A stretch of DNA of 47,965 nucleotides. Source: Treponema sp. UBA6367 (GTDB lineage Bacteria > Spirochaetota > Spirochaetia > Treponematales > Treponemataceae). The stretch lies in NCBI GenBank assembly GCA_002437725.1, contig DJRF01000009.1:1-47965 (forward strand), written 5' to 3'. Below the pieces are notes generated by a model, which worked only from the letters and a program-made list of their open reading frames with translations, ran no database searches and was not told the origin of the DNA. Within the stretch, counting starts at the first letter, position 1; each line of letters starts with the position of its first letter. The translations under genes and the position numbers were made by a program. Shown here piece after piece: positions 33,198-41,900 of this stretch.

Positions 33198-33226
33198 TTT
33201 ACAATTCATTTAAAATATGTTACAAT
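33198..33226 (+). promoter_or_regulatory. Promoter predicting a leaderless mRNA for the 33235 lipoprotein gene
   Basis: TTTACA (33198-33203), 17-nt spacer, TACAAT (33221-33226), eight bases, ATG 33235. There is no ribosome binding site in the interval. Confidence 0.6.
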
Positions 33227-33234
33227 ATATATGT

Positions 33235-33903
33235 ATGAATTGTTCAAAGGTATACTTTTTTTTTATTTTATCTTTTCTATGCTGCATTGTTTTTAATTCA
33301 TGCTCTAATAATCATTTGACCGAAGAACTTGTTGCTGATGAGGTAACTTTAAAATCAATTTCAACTAAAACGGAAAATGAGCTATCTTGGACAAAAGAAC
33401 TTGAAAGTACTCGCCTTGTTGAAGATATTTCTAAAAATTCCTATATAGATAGCAAGGTAAAGCTTACTCCTCAAAATTACATTGTTGCCACCGCTGAAAA
33501 AAAAAGCAGGATATATCCATGTTTGGAAGGTTTTGGAAGTCTTGATACAACAGAAATTAATTCTATTTTAATGAATAGTTTGCTTTCTTTTTGCGATTCT
33601 ATATGTTCTTGGAATTTTTCTATAAATCAAATTGAAAGCACTGATGCATTTTTCCTTATACTTTTTAAGCACGATGTTGAATCCGGTTGGAAAGCTCGTT
33701 TTAAAAAGGAATTTTCTCTTAATTCTCAAAATCGACTTTTTGATTCTTTTATTGTGGGCAAGCCTTTTTTTGAAGATTCCGCAATAGAAATTCCTATCCG
33801 TTTTTTTTGTGAGTATGGATATTTGGATGTAAAAGTGTCTTACTTAAACGATTCGTTTGAAAAAATAGAGCAGTTAAAAATTGTAGGGTGGGGAACAAAA
33901 TAA
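33235..33903 (+). CDS. Predicted lipoprotein of unknown function
   Basis: 222 residues from ATG 33235, giving a signal segment (SKVYFFFILSFLCCIVFNSC) with a lipobox Cys in FNSC; an in-frame ATG at 33217 falls within the promoter and would add a useless six residues. The rest is a mixed alpha/beta protein of about 190 residues with no motif I know (CDSICSWNFSINQIE, FFEDSAIEIPIRFFCEYG). It is followed after 40 nt by the PilZ-like gene, which has its own GAGAGG ribosome binding site. Confidence 0.7.
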   Translation: MNCSKVYFFFILSFLCCIVFNSCSNNHLTEELVADEVTLKSISTKTENELSWTKELESTRLVEDISKNSYIDSKVKLTPQNYIVATAEKKSRIYPCLEGFGSLDTTEINSILMNSLLSFCDSICSWNFSINQIESTDAFFLILFKHDVESGWKARFKKEFSLNSQNRLFDSFIVGKPFFEDSAIEIPIRFFCEYGYLDVKVSYLNDSFEKIEQLKIVGWGTK

Positions 33904-33943
33904 CCTTGCTAATTCATATATCTTTTTATAAGAGAGGTTTTTT

Positions 33944-34888
33944 ATGGAAAAAAATGAACTTTCGGGAATAGAACGTGAGTTAGTTTTAAAATATCTTATT
34001 GATGGAAATGTTCCTCTTACAATAACGCCAGTTTCCCAGAACGAAAAAACTTCTGCAGAAGAACAGCTTGAAATCCATTCGCTTTCTTCTGAAATGTTTT
34101 CTGTTGCAATTCCTTCAAAAGATATTTCTGTATTAAAACAAGGAATTATTCTATTAACGAATCCTCCAGAAAAAATTTCTTCCTTTGAAGGAAAAAAAGT
34201 TAAGGTTGAATTTTATTTTAATAGGCTAGGGCTTTTTTTTATAACAGAAATGAAAAAAGTAAGTTCTGGTCCAGCTTTAGTAATTCCTCAAGTTATTTCA
34301 AGAATAAAAGATGTCCCTATAGAACAAAAATATGATTTTTCTGCAAAACTTTACTATTCTTTAGATTCTTCAAAGCAAAATTCTTTAGATTGCGTTCCAG
34401 CTATGGGATTTAAATTGTTTTCAAGACCTGTTTGGAGTTCTATAGATTTAGAAAATCAGAAAAAAGCAAAAAATCTTCTTGAAAAATTTGTACTTCAAGC
34501 AAGAAAATCTGGAAAAGCAGGAAATGGCGTGCATTTAATCAATATTTGCAGATATATGGTAGAAGATTATGTAGAAACAATAGAATCTATTCAAGGAAGA
34601 TTGAAACCACTCGATATTTTATTTGTAAATCATGAGAGAATTGTTCTTGCTTCGGAATTAAATGAAGCTTTTTCGATTCAAGAAGGCGGGGAATATCCTC
34701 TTGAAATGACTTTTGTTTTAAAAGATTCGCCTTCTGTGTCTAGAAAAATCTTTGTTACTTGCAGAGCAGATACTGTATTCTATTCTGATGATAAAAAGAT
34801 ATTCGCCGCTGATTGTAGTTACACAAGCTTGCAAGAAGAAGATTGCCGCTTTTTGTATGAGAAAGCGACAAAAACTCTTTTTGTATAA
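33944..34888 (+). CDS. Unknown cytoplasmic protein, possibly YcgR/PilZ-like
   Basis: A 314-residue protein with no signal peptide. The first 130 residues look like a YcgR-type N-terminal beta domain (strands around SSEMFSVAIPSKD, EGKKVKVEFYF, LGLFFITEMK, ending PALVIPQVISRIKDV). The C-terminal 60 residues look like the end of a PilZ barrel (KIFVTCRADTVFYSDDKKI, then ADCSYTSLQEED). However, the c-di-GMP-binding RxxxR and D/NxSxxG motifs are not visible, and a roughly 70-residue helical insert lies between. If it is a PilZ protein it is probably a non-binding variant. Function is unknown. Confidence 0.6.
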   Translation: MEKNELSGIERELVLKYLIDGNVPLTITPVSQNEKTSAEEQLEIHSLSSEMFSVAIPSKDISVLKQGIILLTNPPEKISSFEGKKVKVEFYFNRLGLFFITEMKKVSSGPALVIPQVISRIKDVPIEQKYDFSAKLYYSLDSSKQNSLDCVPAMGFKLFSRPVWSSIDLENQKKAKNLLEKFVLQARKSGKAGNGVHLINICRYMVEDYVETIESIQGRLKPLDILFVNHERIVLASELNEAFSIQEGGEYPLEMTFVLKDSPSVSRKIFVTCRADTVFYSDDKKIFAADCSYTSLQEEDCRFLYEKATKTLFV

Positions 34889-34905
34889 TTTAAGTTTTAT
34901 GCAGA

Positions 34906-34962
34906 CTTAAAAACGGTAAAGTCAAGGTCTGAGCGTAAGCGTACCTTGACCAGGCGTATTTT
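34906..34962 (+). repeat. Palindromic intergenic repeat B, copy 2
   Basis: CTTAAAAACG, then GTCAAGGT and ACCTTGAC as 8-bp arms enclosing GAGCGTAAGCG, then CAGGCGTATTTT. It is nearly identical to copy 3, which starts 71 nt after the start of this copy; a small AGGTT/AACCT hairpin lies between the two. Confidence 0.8.
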
Positions 34963-34976
34963 AGGTTTATACGAAC

Positions 34977-35032
34977 CTTAAAAACGGCTGAGTCAAGGTC
35001 TTGAGCGTAAGCGTACCTTGACCAGACGTATT
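34977..35032 (+). repeat. Palindromic intergenic repeat B, copy 3
   Basis: The same element as copy 2 (GTCAAGGT...GAGCGTAAGCGT...ACCTTGAC, then CAGACGTATT). Its right end overlaps the stop codon of the convergent serS gene (35031-35033). The tandem pair fills the convergent intergenic gap and may act as a transcription end for both sides. Confidence 0.8.
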
Positions 35033-36311
35033 ACTTCTTTTTAGGTCCGATTTTGTCGAATCCGCAGTAAGGAACTAATACTTGAGGAATTGTTATTGAG
35101 CCGTCGGCATTTTGATAGTTTTCAAATATTGCAAGCATAGCTCTTCCTACTGCTATTGCAGTTCCATTCAAAGTGTGAACATATTTATTTTTGCCGTCAT
35201 CATCCTTGTATTTTATGTTTAGTCGGCGAGCTTGGTAGTCTGTGCAGTTTGAAGTAGATGTTACTTCTCCGTATTCGCCGCCGTTTCTTCCAGGCATCCA
35301 AGCTTCTAAATCCCATTTTCTGTAGGCTGGAGCTCCTAAATCTCCTGAACAAGTATCTACAACATGGAAAGGAAGTCCTAACCCTGTAAAAATTTCTTCT
35401 TCAATTTGGCGAAGCTTTTCATGCATTTCATCAGACTTTTCTGGTGTGCTGTAAACAAACATTTCTACTTTATCAAACTGATGAACACGGTAAAGACCTT
35501 TTGAAAATTGTCCTGCAGCGCCAGCTTCCCTTCTAAAGCAGTGAGAAAGTCCGCCGTACATTAACGGCAATTTTGATTTTTCAAGTATTTCGCCAGAGTG
35601 ATAACCGCCAAGCGTTATTTCCGCTGTTGCAACAAGACAGGTTCCTTCTTCTTCAATTGAATAAACATTCGATTCGTTTCCACGTGGATTAAATCCAATG
35701 CCTTTTAGCACTTCTTCTTTTGCAATGTCAGGTGTAATAAAAATTTCAAATCCGTGTTTTTTCAATGTATTTAGCGCATACATTATAAGTGCTTGTTCAA
35801 GGAACACAGCTTCGTTTTTGAGATAGTAAAATTTTGGTCCAGAAACTTTTGTTCCTCTATCAAAATCTAACAAGTCTAGTTCTTCTGCAAGTTGAACATG
35901 GTCTTTAGGCTCAAAGTCAAATTTTCTAGGAGTTCCCACTTTTTTTACTTCAAGATTTTCAGTGTCAAGTTTTCCTATTGGCGCATCTGGATGAATCATG
36001 TTTGGAATCTGGCGAGCTGCTTCTTCAAGGGCTGTTTCTGTTTCTGAAAGTTCTTTTTCAAATTGGGCGAGTTCTTCTTTTAGGTTTTTGCCCGTTTCAA
36101 TGAGTTCGGCTCTAGTTTTGTCGTCCAATTTTTGTTTCATTGCTTTTGCGTTTTCATTTCGTTTTTGCTGAAGTTCTTGCTGCTTTGTTACTAAAGCTGT
36201 TCTTTTATCAAACAGTTCTACAACTTTATCTGCATCCGCATGCATATTTCTGTTCTTTATGTTTTCTTTTACCGCTTCAAGGTTGTCTTTTATAAATTTA
36301 TAATCTAACAT
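35031..36311 (-). CDS. serS: Seryl-tRNA synthetase
   Basis: A 426-residue class II synthetase. The N-terminal coiled-coil arm (residues 30-105) binds the tRNA-Ser long variable arm. Motif 2 is FRREAGAAGQFSKGLYRVHQFDKVE, and motif 3 is the region LNGTAIAVGRAMLAIFENYQ. The length and all motifs are normal. AGGAGAA precedes the ATG. The repeat A palindrome lies between the preceding SIMPL gene and this start. It is the last gene of the apparent smc operon, ending at repeat B. Confidence 0.97.
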   Translation of the reverse strand: MLDYKFIKDNLEAVKENIKNRNMHADADKVVELFDKRTALVTKQQELQQKRNENAKAMKQKLDDKTRAELIETGKNLKEELAQFEKELSETETALEEAARQIPNMIHPDAPIGKLDTENLEVKKVGTPRKFDFEPKDHVQLAEELDLLDFDRGTKVSGPKFYYLKNEAVFLEQALIMYALNTLKKHGFEIFITPDIAKEEVLKGIGFNPRGNESNVYSIEEEGTCLVATAEITLGGYHSGEILEKSKLPLMYGGLSHCFRREAGAAGQFSKGLYRVHQFDKVEMFVYSTPEKSDEMHEKLRQIEEEIFTGLGLPFHVVDTCSGDLGAPAYRKWDLEAWMPGRNGGEYGEVTSTSNCTDYQARRLNIKYKDDDGKNKYVHTLNGTAIAVGRAMLAIFENYQNADGSITIPQVLVPYCGFDKIGPKKK

Positions 36312-36330
36312 TTGTTATTCTCCTATAAGA

Positions 36331-36348
36331 AAGTTTGCATCGCAAACT
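36331..36348 (-). repeat. Palindromic intergenic repeat A, copy 3
   Basis: AGTTTGC-ATC-GCAAACT, 7-bp arms with a 3-nt loop, in the 50-nt gap between the SIMPL-domain gene and serS, directly before the serS ribosome binding site. Confidence 0.65.
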
Positions 36349-36361
36349 ATAAATATACTTT

Positions 36362-36982
36362 TTATTGAAGTGAATAAGTTACTTCTACTTCTGAGGTAAC
36401 ATTTATCTTTCCTGCTGAAAAGACTTCTTCGCAAGCCTTTAATTCTGAAATTGCTTCAACTTGACCAACTTTTGAACCACTTGGGCCTGCAATTTGACCT
36501 GCAGTATCAAGTGCTTGCTGAATTGCAGTTGTTCTAACCCTTCTTGCAACGCTTGCTAAATCGCTAATTTCATATTTAAAAGAAACTAATCTTACACTTG
36601 ATGTTTTGCAATCAACTACAGCGGGAACTAGTTCTAGATTTCTTACAGTAACAACGATACTTCGTTTTGCTTCGTATTGCGCAGTTGGTGTAGAAATGGT
36701 GCAATTTCCAATAAAAATATCGTTTTCATTTACGCCTGCATTTTTCAAAGAATCGCACAGTCTGGTTGTAAGTGTGTTGTTGTCTGTTGTAATTTGTTTT
36801 GCGCTCCAACCTATTGTAGATAGCGAAAATTCTATAGTTGCAATATCCGGTTCAACTGATATAGAACCTTTTCCGTTTACTGTAATTGTTCTCACAGGTT
36901 CTACAGTTTTGTTTACAGTGCATGAGCTTAATAGTGCAACTGCAGAAAATACTGCACAAACAAATTTTATTCCTTTTTTCAT
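36362..36982 (-). CDS. SIMPL-domain (DUF541) lipoprotein
   Basis: A 206-residue lipoprotein: signal segment KFVCAVFSAVALLSSC with the lipobox LSSC, then a single SIMPL/DUF541 domain. The family pattern is clear (ITVNGKGSISVEPDIATIEFSLS, then NALTxRL-like helix and a final strand EVTYSLQ). Members of this periplasmic family include Brucella BP26; their biochemical role is not well defined. GGAGG lies 6 nt before the ATG. It is 13 nt downstream of the TPR lipoprotein gene, in the smc operon. Confidence 0.85.
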   Translation of the reverse strand: MKKGIKFVCAVFSAVALLSSCTVNKTVEPVRTITVNGKGSISVEPDIATIEFSLSTIGWSAKQITTDNNTLTTRLCDSLKNAGVNENDIFIGNCTISTPTAQYEAKRSIVVTVRNLELVPAVVDCKTSSVRLVSFKYEISDLASVARRVRTTAIQQALDTAGQIAGPSGSKVGQVEAISELKACEEVFSAGKINVTSEVEVTYSLQ

Positions 36983-36995
36983 AGGACCTCCAAAA

Positions 36996-38627
36996 TTATC
37001 TTATATTTATATAAAAACGCTTAAGAAAAATACTTCGCTTATTTGCATTTTCCCATAAGCGGCTAGATGGATAGTTTTTTACAACCATATCGTATGATTC
37101 TATTGCGTTCTTTATGTTCTGTACAGGGGATTTCTGTTCTAAAATTTGACCTTGAAGATACAAGCCTTCGTCTAGTTTTGAAGATGCTTTGTCAAAAAAA
37201 ATAGTTATAGATTCAAGTGCCTGAGGATACTGCTTGTTGTTGTATTCATTTTTAGCCTTTTCTAATAACTGTTCCGCATTTAGTTTTGTGTTTTCTATTT
37301 GTTCTAATTCGGCTTGCGAATTTTTCAAAGAATATTCGTCTTTTTTTGCAGTTGCATTTATTGATTCTTCTTGTTTTAATGGCAACTCTTTGTTTTCCGA
37401 ATTTTGAATTACAGTTTTTAAGCTTGATTCTTTTTTATCTTCGTTTTGAGTTTTTGATATTTCTTTATTAGAGTCCTCTGAGTTTTTGTTTGCTTCATTT
37501 TTATCCGGCAGAGAAGACATTTTCGCAGTATTTTCAATCAGTTTCTTATTATCTTTTATGGTTTGAGCCGTAATGGTTGCTTTAGGGGGAACTATATTCG
37601 CGTACAAAGGTGCTTCAATTTTTTCGTCGCTTTCTGGCAATGAATTATCTACGTTAACTTCGAGATAGTCATCAATGTATTCGCCAGTTAATGCGTCATT
37701 TTTATAAAAATGAAGTAAAAATGTTCCAGCCATTCTTGAACGAAGCGTAAACGTCTGGTCTTTGCCGCCGAGCTTTCTTCCTCCAAAAATAAAATTCTTA
37801 TTTCTAATATCCAAATTACCGTCTTTATCAATATTGCCTTGATATATCCAGCCTTTGCCAGGATAAGTTATATTAATGTATTGATTTCTGTGCATATCTA
37901 CGCTTCTAGAAGGTTTTATTTCTTTCTTAGATTCGTGCTCGTTAGGCAGTTCAGTGTTTTCCGAAGATTCTTCTGCCTCGTTAAATAAAAATGATTTATC
38001 ATCATTTTTTTCCTGACTGGTTTCTTGCGTTTCAATTTCAGAAGATTGATTTTTTTTGTCTTCTTCATAGGATGATGGCTCTTTTTCTAATTGCTCTGAA
38101 GAATTTTCTACAGAATTTTGATTTTCGTCCTGGATTAAAAGTTGTTCTTTTTCATTTTCTAAAGAATTAACAGGTTCGTAGATTTTTTTGTCTTCATTTT
38201 GCTCAGGTACGCTTTCGTTTGTAGTAGTATCTTGATAGGGAATTTCTGGCAAGGCTTCTGGCAAAACTTTTTCAGTATCAAAATTTTCAGGTTTTTCAGA
38301 TTCTGATTTTTCAGTTTTTTGTCCTTCTGAAATTTCAGTTTCATTTTGATTTTTAGAGTCTTCCAAATTTTGATTATCGTTTGAATTTTGAGTATTTTCG
38401 TTCCCTTCTTGCTCTTTAGAAGTTTTGTTGTTTGTTGGACTCAAATTATCAGAATTATTTTCAGAAAGCGCCTGTTTTTGCTCTTCGTTTTCTTGCAAAG
38501 TTGTTTCTGCTTCGTTAATAGGCGATTCTTGCTGTTTTTTTGGTGTAGAGGCACAAGAAAATAAGACAAATGTTAAGGCTAAAAAAAATAAACTCTTAAA
38601 AGATTTTTGTATTTTAAAAAAAGTCAT
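36996..38627 (-). CDS. Glu/Asn/Gln-rich lipoprotein with C-terminal TPR-like repeats
   Basis: A 543-residue predicted lipoprotein (signal FKSLFFLALTFVLFSC, Cys about residue 25). Residues 30-235 are low complexity (Glu, Asn, Gln, Ser, Lys) and probably disordered. Residues about 240-330 form a beta-rich globular domain (INITYPGKGWIYQGN, FIFGGRKLGGKDQTF, GTFLLHFYKN). A second disordered stretch follows. The last 90 residues are helical TPR-like repeats (AKNEYNNKQYPQALESI, AIESYDMVVKNYPSS), as in YbgF/CpoB or BamD relatives. The beta domain looks like a cell-wall or protein-binding module, but I do not recognise its family. The start overlaps the 3' end of the upstream membrane-protein gene by 4 nt. 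Confidence 0.78.
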   Translation of the reverse strand: MTFFKIQKSFKSLFFLALTFVLFSCASTPKKQQESPINEAETTLQENEEQKQALSENNSDNLSPTNNKTSKEQEGNENTQNSNDNQNLEDSKNQNETEISEGQKTEKSESEKPENFDTEKVLPEALPEIPYQDTTTNESVPEQNEDKKIYEPVNSLENEKEQLLIQDENQNSVENSSEQLEKEPSSYEEDKKNQSSEIETQETSQEKNDDKSFLFNEAEESSENTELPNEHESKKEIKPSRSVDMHRNQYINITYPGKGWIYQGNIDKDGNLDIRNKNFIFGGRKLGGKDQTFTLRSRMAGTFLLHFYKNDALTGEYIDDYLEVNVDNSLPESDEKIEAPLYANIVPPKATITAQTIKDNKKLIENTAKMSSLPDKNEANKNSEDSNKEISKTQNEDKKESSLKTVIQNSENKELPLKQEESINATAKKDEYSLKNSQAELEQIENTKLNAEQLLEKAKNEYNNKQYPQALESITIFFDKASSKLDEGLYLQGQILEQKSPVQNIKNAIESYDMVVKNYPSSRLWENANKRSIFLKRFYINIR

Positions 38628-38992
38628 GGAGCTGCTCCAAGTATATCAGAAATTGTTCTATCGTTTGCATCTGACAGTTTTTGAAGTTCTTGTTCGTTGG
38701 GGATTGTAAACCATTTGCCAATTTCTTCTTGAGGCCACTGTTTTTCAGTTTTTCTTGTTGTATCATATTCGCTGGAAACTGTTGGACCTTGGGGAATAAG
38801 CAATTTTTGGTCTATTACGAGCGTTTTTTCAGCATCTTTATGAATTTCTTTGTGCTGAAACTTTGAACAAACAAGGACTACAATCGCGCTTAAAGTCATA
38901 AAGATTAATATAGCGCAAATTGTCAGAGTTATTCTTCTGTTTGTTTTGAGAAAACTTTCAATTTTTTTTAAGAAAACTTGAACAGCAGGCAT
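38624..38992 (-). CDS. Small single-pass membrane protein of unknown function
   Basis: A 122-residue protein: a basic N-terminal region, one membrane helix (about residues 20-43, LTICAILIFMTLSAIVVLVC) and an outside domain of about 75 residues (EKQWPQEEIGKWFTIPNEQEL near residues 83-103). I do not recognise it. It starts 2 nt after the smc stop and overlaps the next lipoprotein gene by 4 nt, so its product is made together with both; a role at the envelope with the lipoprotein is a guess. Confidence 0.72.
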   Translation of the reverse strand: MPAVQVFLKKIESFLKTNRRITLTICAILIFMTLSAIVVLVCSKFQHKEIHKDAEKTLVIDQKLLIPQGPTVSSEYDTTRKTEKQWPQEEIGKWFTIPNEQELQKLSDANDRTISDILGAAP

Positions 38993-38994
38993 TG

Positions 38995-41900
38995 CTATTT
39001 TATTTCATCCTTATTAGTTTTTTCTACTTGCTGCAATTTTTCATCCATTGAATTAGAACTGTTATTTTCTTCAATTTGTTTTGCTTCTTTTGCAAGTTTT
39101 TTTTCTTGAAGTTTTCTTTTTTCTTCTTCTTTTTTGATTCTCTCTATTTCAGGGTCGGTTATTGTTCCGTCCGGATTGTAAATGCGTTTTGGTGGACGCG
39201 GTGGAATATAAGCGCCTTCTTCTGGAGGAACATCTTCTTCTACAAAGTTGTCCTGCTTAATTTTGTCTTTAGTTCCAATTTTTATATCTTTGTCAAGTTT
39301 TAGTGCAATTATTTTGCTAACCCCGGATTCTTCCATTGTGATTCCGAGCATGGTTCCCGCGCTAGTAACAGTTTTTTTGTTGTGAGTAATTACAATGTAC
39401 TGGCTGACATTTGCAAAAGTTTCCAAAGTTGTTACAAAACTTGAAACGTTTTTGTCATCAAGAGCTGCATCGATTTCATCTAACAAGCAAAACGGGCTTG
39501 GCCGCACTTGATATGTTGCAAAGAGCAGGGCTACCGCTGTCATTGTTTTTTCGCCGCCAGAAAGCAGGGCTATGCTTTCAAGTTTTTTTCCAGGCGGCTG
39601 CGCAAGTATTGCGATTCCGCTTGTAAGCACGTTTTGAGGATCTTCTAGTCTAAGTTCAGCTCTTCCTCCGTTAAATAATCTTCTGAACATATTGTGAAAA
39701 TTCTTTTTAATCTTGTTATATGTTTCAAGGAACATTTCAGAAGATTTTGATTTTATTTCTTCGCTTACACGGATAAGATTATCTAAAGATTTTTGAGTAT
39801 CTTCATAGTTTGCTTTTTGCCTTTCATATCGCTCCTTTATTTCGCTAAATTCTTCAGGAGCCATCAAATTTACTTGGCCACATGCTTTAAGTTCTTCTTT
39901 TGCCGAAAGTAGTTTTTCTCTAAGCTCTGCAGAAGTTTTTGTAATTTTGTACATATGTTCTTCAAATTCCATTAAGCTGCGGCTGTGCTGTTCCTGGAAA
40001 TTCTGCTTTAAATTTTTAATTTCAGTGTCGCTTGAATTTAGAGATAAAGAAAGTCTTTCGTATTGAGCTTGAAACTTATTCTGTTCTTCTTGCTTTTTTA
40101 TAAGCTTGTCTTTTTTTCCAGAAACATTAGAATTGTTTTCTGCAATTTTTGAATCAAGTTCTTTTAATTCTTCTGCAAGCTTTATTCCCCTATGTTCAAT
40201 TTCCGCCAGCTCTTGCTGAATTTCTTCTATTCTTTCGTTTATCTCGTCAGCATTTTTGCTTTCCGCATCATATTCTTCTTCTATGGAACGCAATGAGTTC
40301 TGTGAAGATACTAAATTTCTTCGCAAAAGGCTAGTCTGTTGCATAGATGACTGAATTTGAGTTTCCATTCTAGCTTTGTTTTCGCGAAGCTTGCTGCAAG
40401 TTTCCTTGTATTCGCTTATTTTAGAAACAAGATTTGAATTCTGGCTGTTCAGTGATTCAATGTCTTTGTTTAATTGTTCAATTTCGTTGAGATTTTCAGA
40501 TATTTTTTTATCTAAATCCCTTTTTTTAGTCATTATTCCTTCTGGACTTAGAAATTCTACGATAAATGCAGGACTGGTTTTTTCATACTCTAAAAACGAT
40601 TCATCTAGTTCTTGTGCAATTTTTTTTATTTCATCGAATGCAAGAACTGCATCTTTTGCGGATTGTTCGTAATTCTTTTGTTCATGCGAAGATTTTGCAA
40701 AGTCGTTAAATATATTTTTTCGGCCTTCAACAAAAATCTTTAGCTTTTGCAATTTTTCCACAAATGAATCTTTTGCTTTTTTCATTGCGGAATCTGAAAA
40801 ACCTGCATCTTTCAGCTTTGAATCAAGCATTGTGACAATATCTTCTGTTATTGAAGCAAGTTCATTCTGAAGATTTTTTCGTTTTTCGTCTAAAGCTGAA
40901 ATTTCATTCTTTTTTTCTACAGTAATTTTATCGTTTGATGTTATTTGTGTTCCTGCAGTTACAATATTTTCTTCAAAGTCTGCAATGTTTTTTTCAACTT
41001 CGGCAATTTGCTTTTCTTTTGAATGAAGTTCTGCTTCCTGTTCATCAATTTCATCTTCAAGTTCAGCAATATTTTCTTCTGTTGACTGTTTTTTTATTTC
41101 AAGCGTGGCAATTTTTTCCTTTATGGATCTAGCTTGCGTGTTTAATTGATTTGCAAGGTCATTTTTTCCATTTTTTTCTTTTTGAATACCGATAAGTTCT
41201 GCCTGCATGGAATACACTCTTTCCTGCATTTCCTTTACCTTATCCATATTTTCAGAAATTGTATTGTTTATTTCTTCAATTTCCGCCCTGACTTGATTTC
41301 TTTTCTTTTCAACTTCAACAAGTTCATTCTCGTGGCGAGCTTTGTCAGTGATAAAGTTTTTTAATTTTAAAAGAGTTAAATCTAATTCGTAGTTAAAAAT
41401 GTCTTCTTTTATTTTGCGGTATTTAGATGTTTTTTCTGCCTGAACTTTTAGACTATCATAGGAACGCTTTATTTCTGCCATCGCAACTTCAATTTGCTGC
41501 ATGTTTTGGCGAGTCTGTTCAAGTTCTCTTTCTGCAATTGCACACTCTTCTTTTGATCTGCTGATTCCTGCTGCTTCTTCAAATAGATAGCGACGGTCTT
41601 CTGGTTTGCTAGAAAGAATTTGATCTATTTTTCCCTGTTCCATTACAGAGTATGCCGATTTTCCAACGCCTGTGTCCATGAACAGTTTTACAATATCTTT
41701 AGAAGTTGCTGGTTTGTTGTTTATAAAATACTCTTGCTCTCCAGAGCGATAAAGGCGTCTTTTTATGGCAATTTCTGACTCTTCCATAGGAAGAAGACCA
41801 TTTTCATTGCACATAGTTAAAGTAACTTCTGCTACATTCAAAGCAGGTCTTCTTTCTGTCCCTGTAAAGATAACATCGGTTTTTTCATTTGCACGCAAAT

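Noticed and set aside
34906..35032. Tandem repeat pair considered as a CRISPR array or attachment site.
   Set aside because: Only two units here, the repeat itself is palindromic and long, the spacer is 14 nt, and no cas or integrase gene is near.
37286..38709. Plus-strand frames opposite the TPR lipoprotein.
   Set aside because: Phe/Leu/Ser-rich antisense shadows of Glu/Asn/Lys-rich coding sequence.
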